Source: Watersipora subatra (lineage: Eukaryota > Bryozoa > Gymnolaemata > Cheilostomatida > Watersiporidae). From it: a stretch of DNA of 64,000 bases. The notes beneath the pieces are model-generated. The model was not told the origin of the DNA. It did not search any database and saw only the letters and a program-made list of their open reading frames with translations. The translations under genes were made by a program, and so were the position numbers. The stretch is taken from the NCBI RefSeq assembly GCF_963576615.1, contig NC_088717.1:35667802-35731801 (forward strand), in the 5' to 3' direction. Below, piece after piece: positions 21,111 to 34,261 of the stretch. The stretch's first letter is position 1; the number at the start of each line of letters is the position of its first letter.

Positions 21111-21819
21111 GGTAGTGGGTCAATGTAGTTTTTGGAATTAGTAATCTACAAAAAGGAGAACATCATTTATAATAGAGGAAACCATTGTGCCTCTTCGTCT
21201 TGACAGTCCGACCACTCCTGGTTACTCTGTCACCAGTCTGAGCGACAGGGTTTGCAGGCAGAAAAGTGATTCTCCCCACTACTAACCCGGCTGCTACTAC
21301 TGGTTCGTTCCACTTCTGCAGGTCTGATAGGCAGAGCCTCACCCTCAATTAGGCGGTCAGAAAATTTGGCGTCTAAAGCTAAATCGCTAACTTTCGCAAA
21401 AACTAAATCGCTAAATAGATAAACTTTCTACGCTAACAGATATGCTCTGGTTAGCAGGCAGTGTATTATTGTAACCAGCATCGCTGCGAGTACCCTCACC
21501 ACAAGCACTAGTGTTAGTGCCACTGTTAAGTGTTATCACTAGTGGCATGAGCTTCATTGTTATCTACTGCGTTCTCTACATTATCAGGGTTGCCTCTAAT
21601 CAAAGCGGGGATAGCAGAATTAGGCACCCTAGGGGTTAGCAAAGCAGAAAAAACTTTGTCCACCTACAACCATTTTACTCATGGCAGCCTCATCAGCATT
21701 CTCCACACCGGTAGGCTGTATGAAAAAATAGTCATCTTTTTTACAATCATATATAGGAGAAGCTCATGCTTCTCTTTATATATATCTTTATATATCTCAT
21801 ATTCACTTTATATATATAT

Positions 21820-21825
21820 CTTCTC

Positions 21826-21903
<78 letters not shown>

Positions 21904-21909
21904 GAGAAG
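21820..21909. repeat. (AT)n tract with inverted flanks
   Basis: About 72 bp of pure AT dinucleotide (21829-21900) is bounded by CTTCTCCTC (21820-21828) and GAGGAGAAG (21901-21909), so the whole tract is one perfect palindrome of about 90 bp. A shorter imperfect TATA stretch precedes it (21775-21815). Confidence 0.95.
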
Positions 21910-24024
21910 AGTGTGTGACTGATGCAAACTTTGTTGGTCAAACTTTATGACATCAAAACTACAAGAGAATTATGTATACTATAAAAAAGCATCAGCAGAT
22001 AACATTTCATCATGCAGTCAAAATTAACAGAATTTATAATACATTAAAGTTTGAAACATGTTAGGCTGTTATAAAAAATAGCATTGATAGAGGTAGCACT
22101 GATCAGTAGTCATGCAGATTGAGGTTTTGCAGGTAACTCATATACATGATGGTAGGCAGACAATTACACACAGTTATGTAATGGGATATAAATTCAATAT
22201 TGGCCCAACAATAGGCAGACGTAGAAACCGTTGAAATATGAAAATAAATCATTCTGCTGAAGCTATAAACTTGCCGTTGAGTAAGCTATAAAAAGGAGAA
22301 CTGACATGCATTGTACTCCATGTAACGAAACTAGCTCGTATTGCGATCTACTTGTGAGACACAGGCTCAAATAGTGTCACTCGTGGCTTAAAGCGCGACT
22401 CTTCGTTGTTCATTGTGTATTGCTGCCGGTGAAATGGTCTCTCACTTTTATACAGTGGCAATCCTGTCAATATGTAAACAACCAAGTATAAAATTGGAAT
22501 TAATAAATCACTAAAATGATTGCAATTGGTAAGAAATAGGACTTTGCTTATTCATTTGTTGGTTTTATCAAAGATGACAGGGCTGTCTTTACATATTCTT
22601 CATTAAATGGTAATGCTTGGTGCAATTTAGGCGAGCCGGTTTAGGCGGCTTATATCATTACGCAACCATGAAACCCTTTAACCTCCAACTATGCTGATCA
22701 TGCGGTAGCTTCAGTTACATAGTGTGCATGTAATCCACATCGCATTACATGCATTAGCATGGGTGTGCTTTTCAAAAAAAAAATTTTGAGTTTCCAGAAT
22801 AAAACAAACTGAAATTAGAACAAAAAACTGACTTAAAAATTGCCCTTTGCTTTAAGCTTACACCATGTAATGAATCGTAATTTCAAATAGAAATGTTCGT
22901 CAAATTATGCCATACAATTAGGTAATTTTGTTAGGAAAGGGTAGGAACCAGTGCTTGGTATGCTATAACGCAAACTTCAAAAGTGTTATCCACCTTATCA
23001 ACTATGAGTTTAAATTGAATTGCGTTTGGAATTAGAAAAGTCTGTATCACTTTCCAAATTTTGTTTAGAATCTATCGAATTGCAGCATTGATAGGAAATT
23101 AATGGTTTCATCAGGATGATTAATTGTAAAATCATGCATTTCCTTGCACCGAAGTGTTGATTCACATTCAGCTCCGAATAAAGTTACTTCTTCACCAACA
23201 GACAATAAAAAATTTCAAAATTTGCATTAAAAAACCAGCAGTGTGTTTACTATTGCTTTGCACACAAAACATTCAAAGAGGGCTCGGATAACCACAGTAA
23301 TCGCAATGCTGGGTTATTACTAAGTTTTGGCTTTCATAACTTGAAAGAAGTGTTTCGTTGAAACAAATTCTAAGGCAAAATAAAAAGTTAAAGGTGTTTA
23401 AATGTACAGTAAATGTGGAATCATTTGCAAGTAGAGGCTAAATATAGTCTATTTCGCTACTATAATTAGCCTACAATCAAAAATTATGTGGCATACAATT
23501 ATATGATTTCAGTTCGTTTCAGTGTGGGCATGCAAAATCTATTGTGTGGAGAGTTCTTACTCTTGAGACAGATGTGTAACATAAACGCTGAGTCTAACTT
23601 GAATAAATTTAGTTTACTAAACACAGGATACTTGAAGGAAGTTTTAGTATGTATTTTAGTAAACTTTTAACAGAAGTTTGATCATTTCTTCGTTTGCCAA
23701 TCGTTTTTATTATACCGGATGTAACGGATACGGGTAACTCGCCATGGCCAGTTCAGCGACGTGTATCTTTTAACAACGTACGTATATAATCAGTACACTA
23801 ATCACAAAATTTTAAGTTCGAGATAAATTATTGTTAATAGCGTGGGAGGAACAAATTTGCCCCAACAAAAATGACGAAAAAGCATCGTGTTGCATATACT
23901 TTGGTCCCCAAATATTTCTTAACAGGGGCATCGTAACGCGTGGGCGCAATGCTAAAATAATAGCTGTAGCTAGACAATCACAACAATGAATACAAACACG
24001 ATTAACTTTGAGAAATATATACTA
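21910..24024. other. No gene seen
   Basis: About 2.1 kb of AT-rich sequence with no coding tract longer than a few dozen codons and no repeat structure that I could recognise. Confidence 0.6.
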
Positions 24025-25333
24025 AGGGCGATCGTAAAGTTCCAGGAATTGTCTCAGTACACAAAAACCATTAATCCTACTTACCCAATTTAAACTGTCC
24101 CCTTCAAAATAATCGTCTGAGCTTGCTATGCACTTATCCCATCTGGGTTTCTACTGATCCATGCAATGCTGGAAATCACTTTCCAAGAGGCTTCAGAGTT
24201 GTCACGTCACTTTTTTTAATAGTTGGTCTGTCGTCAAATCTTTCACCTTTCATTGTCAATTTGATTTTGGGAATAGCTTGAAGTCACATGGCGCTAAATC
24301 AGGTGAAAAAGGGGATGGTTAAGCACAGTCATCTTATTTTTTGCCAAATACTGACATACCATCAATGAGGTGTGAGGCGGGGCGTTGTCGTGGTGTAGGG
24401 GCCAGTCACCTGAGCGCCACAAATCTCGCCGTTTCCTTCTGATACCGTCTTTAAGTCTTATCAGAGCGTCTTTGTACGCATGCTGATTCACAGTTTGACC
24501 ATGTGGCAGAAATTCGGAGTGAGCCACATCTATGATGTCAAAAAACGTTATTAACAGCGTTTTCATGTTTGAACGAGGCATTTTAGCCTTTTAGGCCTAG
24601 GAGAGCCAGAAGATTTTCATTGAAAACTTTGTGATTTGGTCTCTGGGTCATATCCATAGACCCAACTTTCATCCCGTTACCACTTGAAAAAATTCAAGAT
24701 CCTGTGCTAAAGCATCTTTTATTTCAATACAACAGCCAACTTTTTCTTTTTGGTCGTCAGTGAGCAGTTTGGGTACCATCTTTGCAGAGATCTTTCTCAT
24801 GCCTAAATCTTCAGTGAGAATAATATGACAGGTACCATAAGAAAGCCCACTTTCTGCTGATATTTCGTGTATAGTCAATTGCCTATCTCCCATCACCTGC
24901 TGCCTCACAAGGTCTTTGGCAGTTGTGGTTCATGAAGTTGATGGTCTGCCCGTGCGGTCATCATCTTTAACACTTGTTTTACCTTCTCTAAATTTTTTGT
25001 TCCTTTCATACCAGGCTGTTTTCATAAGAGCAGAGTCACCATAAGTTGTCCGCAACATTTGGAGTGTCTCAGCACCGGACTTTCCAATTTTTACACAAAA
25101 CTATACAAATGCGTTGCTCTTCTACATCATTTAGTTTGAAAAAATCTGACGAATCATTCAAAATGATCTTGACATTGCATACTACAACTTTACTGCGCAT
25201 GCTCTTACAGGCATAAAACTCTGGCTATGGGAAAAATCCATGCTGCTTAGCAACATGGAACAATCAAAACAACTGCACATGGTCTTATACTTGACTAGAA
25301 AAACCATTCCGGGAACTTCATGACCACCCCTCG
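24025..25333 (-). mobile_element. mariner element (Tc1/mariner superfamily), degenerate
   Basis: The 1.3-kb length is typical of mariner. The left end, AGGGCGATCGTAAAGTTCC, is the inverted counterpart of the right end, which on the minus strand reads CGAGGGGTGGTCATGAAGTT (end at 25333). The left end is flanked by TA at 24023-24024 and the right by TA at 25334-25335. The minus-strand transposase is broken. The right-hand 195 bp occurs a second time at 34262-34456. Confidence 0.88.
24294..24950 (-). pseudogene. mariner transposase, broken
   Basis: The N-terminal helix-turn-helix block (24908-24669) reads RQLTIHEISAESGLSYGTCH and ILTEDLGMRKISAKMVPKLL, ending EFFQVVTG just before the first catalytic aspartate, where the frame breaks. 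The catalytic block (24581-24294) reads MKTLLITFFDIIDVAHSEF, PHGQTVNQHAYKD and HHDNAPPHTSLM; the aspartate of HHDNAP is the second catalytic residue of mariner D,D34D. The third aspartate region (PPYSPDL.P.D) is replaced by a frame change after NHPLFHLI. Compatible with the irritans/mauritiana type, but subfamily cannot be set by eye. Confidence 0.9.
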
Positions 25334-26070
25334 TATATAGATTACACTACTTCTGTAGTTTGTTTACTCATTCAGAATATCGTGATGAGGAGTATTTGCC
25401 TTTGTTTTATTACACTTTGAACATTTATGATTTTGTACCACATCTTATCACTTTGTGTTTAATTTATAAATTGAGGAATTTATCAATGGAGGAATCCTTC
25501 CATTGCGTTTAAAGTGTGTAATGTAGTCTTTACCAACATCATTAAATACCTTCTTTACTGTTTTATTTGCAGTGAGCCAATAAACCAGCAATTAGACTCA
25601 TGTGTAGACAGTCTGTAGGAAACTCTGTAGACTATAAAATAAGTTGTGAGAATACAATAAACACCTTATAATTGTTTACAACTATATTTTTGTCATAATT
25701 ATGAACAACAGTAAACTAGCGGCAGCAGTGTAATAAATCACAATGACAGCGAGTCAGACTTTGTGGCAGCAGACCAACTGTATATAGTAGGGGCTGTTAA
25801 TTGTAGATAACTGCAGCTCCAGACCTGTCTGACCTTGAAAATTGAGTCATACTTACTAATTGTGAAAATACATAGTTTTTGAATATACAGGCACCTGGAC
25901 AAGTCCATTAGAGCTCTGTCACATGTTTGATTGCGATGAGCATGGTATGGTCTGGGATGCGATTGCACCCAGACCTGTCCAACACGACAAACAAGAATTA
26001 CAAAGATACCCAGTTGAAAGCCAACATTTGAGAGTCAAATGTTGCGCGGGTTGACAATCTTGAGAATGGT

Positions 26071-27620
26071 CCCACGACCACACGAGCGGAGCGGAAGTGT
26101 GGGAGTTTTATGATAAATGCATGCGCACACAACTTACGAAAATTATTAATCAAAAATGAGACGAACCCTCGTCAAGAAATATCATCAAAAAATTTAAGCA
26201 TCGGAATTTAAAGTCGTTAAAGTATAATAACGATACAAAACACATTTAAAACCATTTAAATATGTTACCAAGTCTTTGTAAACCTATGATAATATCTTAA
26301 AACTTACCCATCTGATCGGATTATACACAAATAGACAGATTATTTTCAACGAAAATCGCCACAAAACACTTGAAAAGCTTGGTTTAATAAAAGTTAAGAC
26401 CGGAAATTTAAACGCCGAGGGACAGATAATAGAACGATGAAGTATGGAGATGACTTGCGCATTTCACGAAAAAATAACATGCACTTTTCACCAGTCTATA
26501 GCATTGTCGAATTGCCGAAGGTTTTGGCCATTAACATAGGAGTACAGAAATCGTTTCATTTTTGCTGATTTCAATTTTTTCATTTTCATTTGCCAACACA
26601 TTTAAATACTTTCCCATTCTAACTGATGTCCAACGCAGTATAAGTAAAGGCAAGCAAATGACGATGATATTTTTAACGTTTCTTATTACAATAATTAACT
26701 ATAAGTTTGGACGACTACAGAACAATGACTACGTAGTACAGACTTTCTAAAAATCTAACGCAGTGTAAGTAAAGGCATGACGATGATATTTTTTCTAACA
26801 GTTCTAATGAGATTATTGCAATAATTAATTATAAGTTTGGATGACTACAGGACAATGACTACGTAGTACAGATTTTCTATATAATCTATATAAATATCAC
26901 AACTTCGTGATATTTAACGTGATAATTTTTAACGTTTCTTATTACAATAATTAACTATAAGTTTGGACGACTACAGAACAATGACTACGTAGTTCGTTAT
27001 TGTTCTATTAGCAGAAATCTTCGAGACGCATGAACGCTCATAGGTTTTCTATTATTGCTGTATTACTATATTAACGATATTGGTTATTTTAATAATATCA
27101 GTGCATTTTACTTATAATATTGGCCAACATTGCATTTCTCCTATTGCAAGGGAGAGATATAAACGTGTAATATTTTCCTTTCATTGTTGTTGTTTGTCAT
27201 GACCAAACACTTTTTAAATAAATTTTCTAAAAACCTATATAAATACCACTTCTCGATATTGCTACCTATTACGTTTTGAAATGTAATCAAAATTGTGTAT
27301 TGTTTTTCTATTATTACTATATTAATAAAATTGATTATTCTAAGAATATCAGTGCATTTTACTTCTAATATTGGCCAATATTGCATTTCTCCTATTGCAG
27401 GGGGAAAATATAAACATCTTTTCCATTCATTATTGCTTATTGTTGTATATAATAACACCCACACCCAGTACATTACAGCTACCATTGCAGTTATCCTATT
27501 GCACTGCAGAGCCATTTGATTGCTAATATTGCATTTCTCAACCATCAGTACCCTTTATTTTTTTGCCAGTATCTCTGGCCATCTCTTTGGTCGTGGGCTG
27601 TATGACAGTGGAATTTCTAG
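26071..27620. mobile_element. Insertion present only in copy A, CCCACGACCA ends
   Basis: Compared with copy B (35204), copy A has about 1,550 extra bases. The left edge is CCCACGACCA (26071-26080) and near the right edge lies its perfect inverse TGGTCGTGGG (27588-27597), followed by 23 extra bases before copy B similarity resumes. Inside are imperfect tandem repeats around AGTTTGGACGACTACAG (three copies, 26706-26990) and a ~300-bp direct repeat around ATCAGTGCATTTTACTT (27098 and 27349). No transposase is visible, so it is a non-autonomous element or a composite insertion. Confidence 0.6.
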
Positions 27621-28038
27621 TAAATATTTATTATACTAAAAATTAAAAACTACCAAGTAAATTATAGAAAAAAACGTAATATAGTATAAATATAAAAATA
27701 TAAAAAAAGGTAAAAATATAAGAATAGTTTTTTTCTTGTCTTTTTTTAGTATACAATTAGTAAAAGTGAAAAAGACTTTATAAAACAGATGTTGTTTACA
27801 TCATTTTCTAGAAGGCTTGAATGTATTAAAAGAACTACTTAAATGTATTACCAACTCCAAAAAATTGGTGAAATGGAATTTTATTGGTTGTCTTTGAGTG
27901 TGCTCGCGTTATCATTCGATTGTGAATCGTCCAAGTGTGTTTAGGCATGTGCTATCGATATCTCAGCACTCCTACTTTGACGATGACGTTTCTAGTGTGT
28001 TTGCGCCTTTACATGTCAAAGTAGAGTGCGCAATGCCT

Positions 28039-28314
28039 TTACAAGTCATTGCAGACTGTATGTTTCATAAACATTATACCGTTCAGGAGGTTAAACCAGC
28101 TTGAAATAACTTCTCTATCACTGAGCATGTATGTCCCTATTAGATAGTTCACCTTCATTTCTACCGACACGAGTGAAAAATTGGTATTGAAGCTGACTTT
28201 CATAACATCCCTGATCTTACTAGCAGATGATACTAATGCTACCCAATCAACTTTATCCACCATTTTACTATACACAAGTTTGATAGAAACTAATAGCAAA
28301 ATATGGTAGTTCAT
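28039..28314 (-). other. Open frame shared by both duplication copies (A)
   Basis: 91 codons, including DKVDWVALVSSASKIRDVMK and SVEMKVNYLIGTYMLSDREV. The matching frame in copy B is 35602-35859. No known family was recognised. Because the copies are recent duplicates, their similarity is not evidence of selection. Confidence 0.25.
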
Positions 28315-28409
28315 CAGTACTTAGCCTTGTTGCAGTGGAGATGAATCCAGAAGGTGTTGTTTTTATCTCAATTTTGACTTCGATTAGGAATTGAAACAGA
28401 ACATTATGG

Positions 28410-28712
28410 GATATTACAAGGAAGTATATATATTACAAGGAATTATTTATATTACAAGGAATTATATATGTTACAAGGAATTATATATATTACAAAGAAT
28501 TATATATAATGTAGATTACAAGGAGTTATATATATTACAAGGAATAATATATATTGCAAGGAATTATATATATTACAAAGAATTACATTTGTATATATAT
28601 TATAAAGAATTATATATATTACAAGCAATTATATATATATTACAAGGAATAATATATATTACAAGGAATAATATATATTACAAGGAATTATATATATTAC
28701 AAGGAATTATTA
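28410..28712. repeat. Minisatellite, ~19-bp unit, expanded in copy A
   Basis: About 15 copies of a unit like ATATATTACAAGGAATTAT with length variants. In copy B the same place (35968-36008) holds two units. Confidence 0.93.
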
Positions 28713-30249
28713 GATGAAAAGCCTCCTATTCAGAGGTTGGGATAATCAGTCTGACTTGGACACGTAATAGAAAGTTCTACCTGATTCTGTCCAGTCTTAT
28801 TTCAATTTGGGTGGTCATTGATAAGACAGGCCACTCAAATATTGATTTAGGGGCATTAGTTTAGATCACACTTTAAATCATAGATAGTTACAGTCAACAC
28901 CTTTAAACAGAGTTAGCATTAACGAGTTTAAAAGGTCTTTTCTTTTGAAAAAGATTGCTTGCTAGTACAAAATATAATAATACGACTTAGTTTAGTTATT
29001 TACACACATTCTATTTATATTTTATCATCCATCAAAAAAATACTAACATCATTACTTAGCATCAAATTATAAAACATTATTTTACTAAGGAACAGTAAGA
29101 TATTTTAGTAAAATGTAAAATGACAGTCAGCATATCAAGGGCTAACCATACTCTCTCATATAACAACACCATATCTTACCAGATGGTTCTGAATACTCAG
29201 CTTTTTCACTGGGGCTGCCTTTGAGCTTCTTCACCTTGCTTTTTTAGCATCACTCCAGAATGACTGCAGCTGAATATAACATATACCACAGTTGTTAGAA
29301 TCAGATTTAATACATCATAAACACCACAGAAAACCACAATTTTAAAGTTGGTGCCTTCGGAGGGTGTAGATTTTAAAAAACTATGTTATAAACAACAGCT
29401 TGCGGCACACTCATAAATTTTAACTGGTGAGATAGTAGACAGCATGTGAGAGTTAGTATTTTGAAAATTCACTATGCCTGATATACTTCTCATCTTTTAC
29501 CAATAAATAATAATTATAAATACCACATCAATAATTGAAACAAAGCCTACAAATGATCAACATGAAACTTTCATTAAGAGAATAATTTGCTACCACCTCA
29601 GAAGTGATAATAAATTTCATATTCTCTGACTTCGGACAGAGAATATGAAATTAGACAAATATGATTATAGACTGCCCAATCTTTATTTGGTAGTCCATAA
29701 TCATTTCCATAAAGAAAATGTTGTGCATGCGGTGCCAACAAAAATAATTAAATAACTGTTAACATGTGAATAAACCTTTTTAAGGCCTAATTAAGTTTGA
29801 TTAAATTGAAGTTTAGTTATATTGATTGAGCTGACAGAAGTTTCGTGCATTTGTTAATTTATATTGAAGACATGTGCTGCAATTTTAAGAAAAACTGGTA
29901 AATCATAAATTTATTAAACTTTATTATGTAACATTATCTGCTATAAAACATTATATGTACAAGTACTTATAAATGACACATAGTCCCTGTTTCTTTACAC
30001 CTGTATCCTATAGTCATAGACTATTGAAGGTTATAATTTTTGTTTCTAGTGGCTTTCATCACGTGCTCTTTAATATAAAGATGATCCTTTAGAAGTTTGG
30101 TCAGGCTCATCAAATCTCTGTGTTCCCTCCAGTATCATGTCAGGTTTAACTGCTCATTCATAACCTTCATCAGCAAAACAAATAATGTTCTCTATTGTGA
30201 ACCTCAAATAGCGGGCTTTCAAGATTTGAATGATTTCTTGCTCGTTTGG

Positions 30250-30440
30250 CGGTATGAGGGCAATGGTTTTTGTAAGATACCAAAAATGCTAGACAATACT
30301 CTGTCATCATAGTTGGCTAGTGCATGTCTATTTAAACCATCGTGCAGGGAGATGACCTTGCAGTCCCTTTTTGGCGAGGTATATTTTACCTGTAAGGTAA
30401 ACCAGTTTCTGAACCAGCCAAGTGGGTGTACTTTTTATCT
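30250..30440 (-). pseudogene. Coding-like tract of unknown family, copy A
   Basis: The minus strand has an uninterrupted tract reading LGWFRNWFTLQVKYTSPKRD, CKVISLHDGLNRHALANYDD, RVLSSIFGILQKPLPSYRQ. It is richer in typical protein sequence than its surroundings and is present in copy B too. It may be an exon of a transposon or host gene; the family is not recognised. Confidence 0.3.
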
Positions 30441-31206
30441 ATATATTATTTATTACTCATCTACCAGGCGGGCAGCAATGATTTGCTTTTATTTTTCAAA
30501 ACCCACGAATTTATAAATTCTCATAATTGTAGCCAGAATTAACCCTTACAGTCCAAGCTATTTTCCAGTTGACCGCCTGCCAAGCCTAATTAATCTTTCA
30601 CATTCGGAATTTAATAAAGTGAGTTAGATTAGTTGTAGCAGAAGTGAAGTTGCGTCGAATATAATTGAAAATGTTTTTTGCAACCTATTGGTAACATTCT
30701 TACCGGCAGTTTGATACCAATATATGCACATCAGATTAATCTATATGGGATGTTATTGATCAGATTCAGATCGATATATTTTTGGAAGTCAATAAGTCTA
30801 TGTTCGGTTGCTACTATCATTCAATCTACTGGTTGATTAATTTTTAATAACATTTTAGAATGACAGGAAAATATGTTACGAGCGAGTTGCACGAAGAAAT
30901 TTGGAGTTCTAAACAATAGAACTGAAATTATCAGCCTATACGCAGTATCATAGCCTAATATAGCTTACGATCCATAGTTCAATCGATTGGTATATTATGT
31001 CTATATATCATAATTAAATTTCATATAGACAACATTTACATTCTAATGACTGCAAACAACAATTATTGCAATATGATAATAAGACACATGAGATGCAAGC
31101 AATTTGAATGTGCAAAACCAGTATAATTTAGAAATGTATTATAAAGAGTAAAAAAAGGTTTATCAAAAGAAGTAGAAAATAAATGTTTATGTACCATAAT
31201 ACCTCA

Positions 31207-33016
31207 TTATACCATGGAGGCAGTTTTACTGGCTAGTGTGTAAATAAATGAACTATAGTTTTCCTTAGTGTGCCATAATTTAAAACAAGGTGCTGAGCAC
31301 AATGCGATGCCGCCACACTCTATACAATGATGTTTGGTTTCTTTTCGATTTTTGCTAGTTGACTCCGATTGCTTGGAGATGCTCTTGCTACACACCTTGC
31401 ATGTTTTAAATTTCATCCTCCCAGTCTGTTTGAAACATTCATTCAAAGATGGATAGTGGTTAGTACTATTCAGTGTAGCTAAACTACTGAAGGAACCTGC
31501 ACCTCCTCTGCAGAGAGTATTATAACCGGCATGGTGCAATAGCTGTTCAACTAACTCCAGGCGACATTTCAGGCTGGTTATACGTGATCCTGTGAGGTTG
31601 CAATGGAGCACCAGTGAATTGTGAATCGGGATGTCCAAGAAATGGAAAAAAGTTTCTCATGCCATTTTATTGATGTTCTTTTAGCGTAGTGATATTTTAA
31701 CATCTGGTCTACCAAGTCTACGCGTCTCATATTTTTGTCTCATATGCGTAGGAGCTTTGTTCATATAATTCATTCATAAAGGCTGGACTAGAATACCAGT
31801 ACCATAACAAGATGGCGACCTACATGTAGGTTCAGCATACCCTGCATCGTGTCAAGCACAACAGTGTGCGCAACACCCTGGCTGATATTGGAATTCTCCC
31901 TATTTTTGCCAACATAAAGGGAATATTTGCAAATGTAGCCTGTGCTTCTCTCATCCAGCACATTTTTTCTAACCAAACTGCTCGCTCTTTTCTTTGGTAT
32001 GTACTGGTTAAAAATCAGCCTTCCTTTATATGACAACAATTTTTCATCGATGCAAATATTCTGACCCGTTTTTATATGCTGATTGGTTTTTCTAAACAGC
32101 ATCGGAACGACAATTTAGTTTTTTAATATTGCATTATTTTTTTTGCTGGGTTCTGTTGACGGAATAAAGTTATCCACAAAATGCAGTATAAAGAGATAAT
32201 GTATGCCTTTAAAGACGGTTTGCATATGATGCCCATGAGCATCACTAGAGCAAGGACATGATTGAGATCTTGTTTGGTAATCGCTGTCCGGTTGACAACT
32301 TTTGTTGGTACTGTTTGTATCATTGAGAGTCCTCGCCATAATGTCATCATTAATAAAAGCACGATAGCAGTCAAGAAGGAATGGATTTGCTCCCAATCTT
32401 GCTTTGACACCTGGAGCCCCGGTAAAAAGAAATCTCACATTCTGTAGTGCAATATTTTCTTCCATTCTATTTCACCTAGTGACAACAAATATACTAAGTA
32501 AAAGCGTACCAGCAGCAATGTTACATGCAGTTGTTGATATACCAATAGAAAGAATGAAAACCGATCCAAACAAATGAGTGAAAAACTTGATCATTTCAAC
32601 ATTTACTACCTGGTTGAATACGGCGCGTTGGTGCATCTCTTCTACCACAATTCCCTCTACTTCGAGTACGCCTGCCCCTCCTTCTACTACAACCAACACC
32701 TCTTCTGTCACAACTAACACCTCTCACTTTTTGGCCAGCACCACCATCATCAAAACAGTAGTTTTAGGACCAGAAAATCAAAGCATGTAACATTTTGCAT
32801 TTCCTCATGTGTTTTGCACATTGTGTTAGCTTTGGCATTAGATATTAGCCAAGATTTCATGAATGAGATGGACTGGATGCCGACAATAATGTGAGATAAT
32901 AGCGTGAAATACCAACCGACATCAGAAGATTCGGAGCTTTCTGGATTGGGTAGATCATAATCTAGATCTTTATCACTGTCATCAGCATCACTTACAGCAC
33001 CTACACATAGCAGCAT
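31207..33016 (-). pseudogene. piggyBac-type transposase, copy A, broken
   Basis: Minus-strand order: an acidic start (AVSDADDSDKDLDYDLPNPE, 33000-32920), an arginine-rich stretch, then NVRFLFTGAPGVKARLGANP and LHFVDNFIPSTEPS (32465-32115). Next come ICIDEKLLSYKGRLIFNQYI, STGYICKYSLYVGKN and VVLDTMQGMLNLH (32102-31788). The C-terminal cysteine-rich domain is CKVCSKSISKQ, HHCIECGGIALCSAPCF, LWHTKENY (31638-31207). The aspartate of IDEKLL is the first catalytic residue. A one-base loss breaks the frame at the D-N-W-Y-S-S-P motif (second catalytic aspartate), and part of the YWS.DP region is deleted or rearranged. Dead copy. Confidence 0.88.
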
Positions 33017-34261
33017 TATGATGAGTAAAACAGCATATTAAAACAACATGCATCTTGCTCCTACACTTCATGCTCAAAAACTTTCAGAATCAAATGAACC
33101 CATTATGCCATTTACACTTACTGATTATGTGAAATACATTTATTATTTACTAGTTATTTTCTTAAATAAAAAATGCTAATTTTCTGATAGTGTCGTGTCA
33201 CGCAAACCTTTGTTCTATCATTTGTTCTAACCTTTGGCCATCATTCTGTTGTTGGTAATCACTGACAGGTGTGGATGCCCTGGGCATATCATTGCCACTA
33301 GTAGGAGAATCATTCCTTACATTTTTACCCTCATCTACAAGTATCAGCATAACGATAATAAAAATTTATATATAAGGCGACATAATTATCTTGCTTTCGA
33401 TCTTTTTGTACTACAATATCCCAAAGTACATTTAAATGCACTTACTATGTCATTTGTCTCTACTAAAACTAAAAAGATTTGTCAGCGAAAAGATGTTTTT
33501 CGAAATTAGTAAGTTTCAATAATTCTGCTGTAGCTCACTTGAAACTTACCTTGCACTGCTAATAAATTATCACTCTGTTATTGTGAATCGCCTTCACTGC
33601 TAATTTCTTTACCTGAACTTATAACTGCGTAGGACTGACTCAGAATTTTAGCCATGAATTTCGGTAAATGTATTCATAATGGCGACCTCTAGAGTTGAAA
33701 TCTATCCCAGGATGTGCCTGGTAAAATGTTTTTATCCGACCATATTTTATCAAAAAGAATATCAGAGTGTTAACTTTCAAAAGGAAGCTTAAAAAGATGA
33801 TATTGATGAAAGGAATATCAATAAAGTTACCCAGCTTGTGTTCCAATACAAAGATGGGTAACTCCAACTAACCACTACTGATCCCAGCACAACTTTGTTT
33901 TGTAAAATCTGCGGAAAATAACAAAGGCATCTACTTTTGCCATCACCTTCATCATTTTTGTATTACTTCCAAGGAATAAAGCAATTCTACAAGCTCTGTT
34001 TTAGGGTCAAACCATTTTGATATTCAGGCTAATCATCATTTCCCAAAAGTTCGATATTCTGACTGATAATACGTTATCCGTTTGCTTAATCCACTTATCA
34101 CAACGAGTAACTTGGTGCTTAGTGTCCTTCGTGAACATTGTTTTTTTATTGGTCAGTGTAATAATGCATGAAAAAATTGAGTGTTTCCTATACTGTAACT
34201 TTCTTAGCCATTATCTCATTTGTCGTCATTTTCTTTGTGTTTATAGTGTTACATAAACTCC

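Larger units (their letters stand above)
25138..34242. repeat. Segmental duplication, copy A (9.1 kb)
   Basis: Copy A begins inside the mariner element and ends in TTTCTTTGTGTTT. The same sequence order recurs at 34262-41578. Corresponding landmarks: 25738/34863, 27898/35461, 28039/35602, 30097/37397, 31788/39107, 32115/39383, 33234/40566, 34017/41341. The copies differ by scattered substitutions and small indels (a few percent by eye). Copy A is longer mainly because of a 1.55-kb insertion at 26071 and an expanded minisatellite at 28410-28712. Confidence 0.95.

Noticed and set aside
21163..21348. Minus-strand frame with DRVTRSGRTVKTKR, resembling the C-terminal end of some LTR pol/env proteins
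   Set aside because: One short basic motif is too weak without neighbouring integrase sequence.
21557..21941. 121- and 64-codon frames with long IYIY runs
   Set aside because: Translation of the (AT)n repeat; no protein.
28391..28717. 108-codon frame of YYKELYILQ repeats
   Set aside because: Translation of the 19-bp minisatellite; two-unit version in the duplicate shows it is not conserved.
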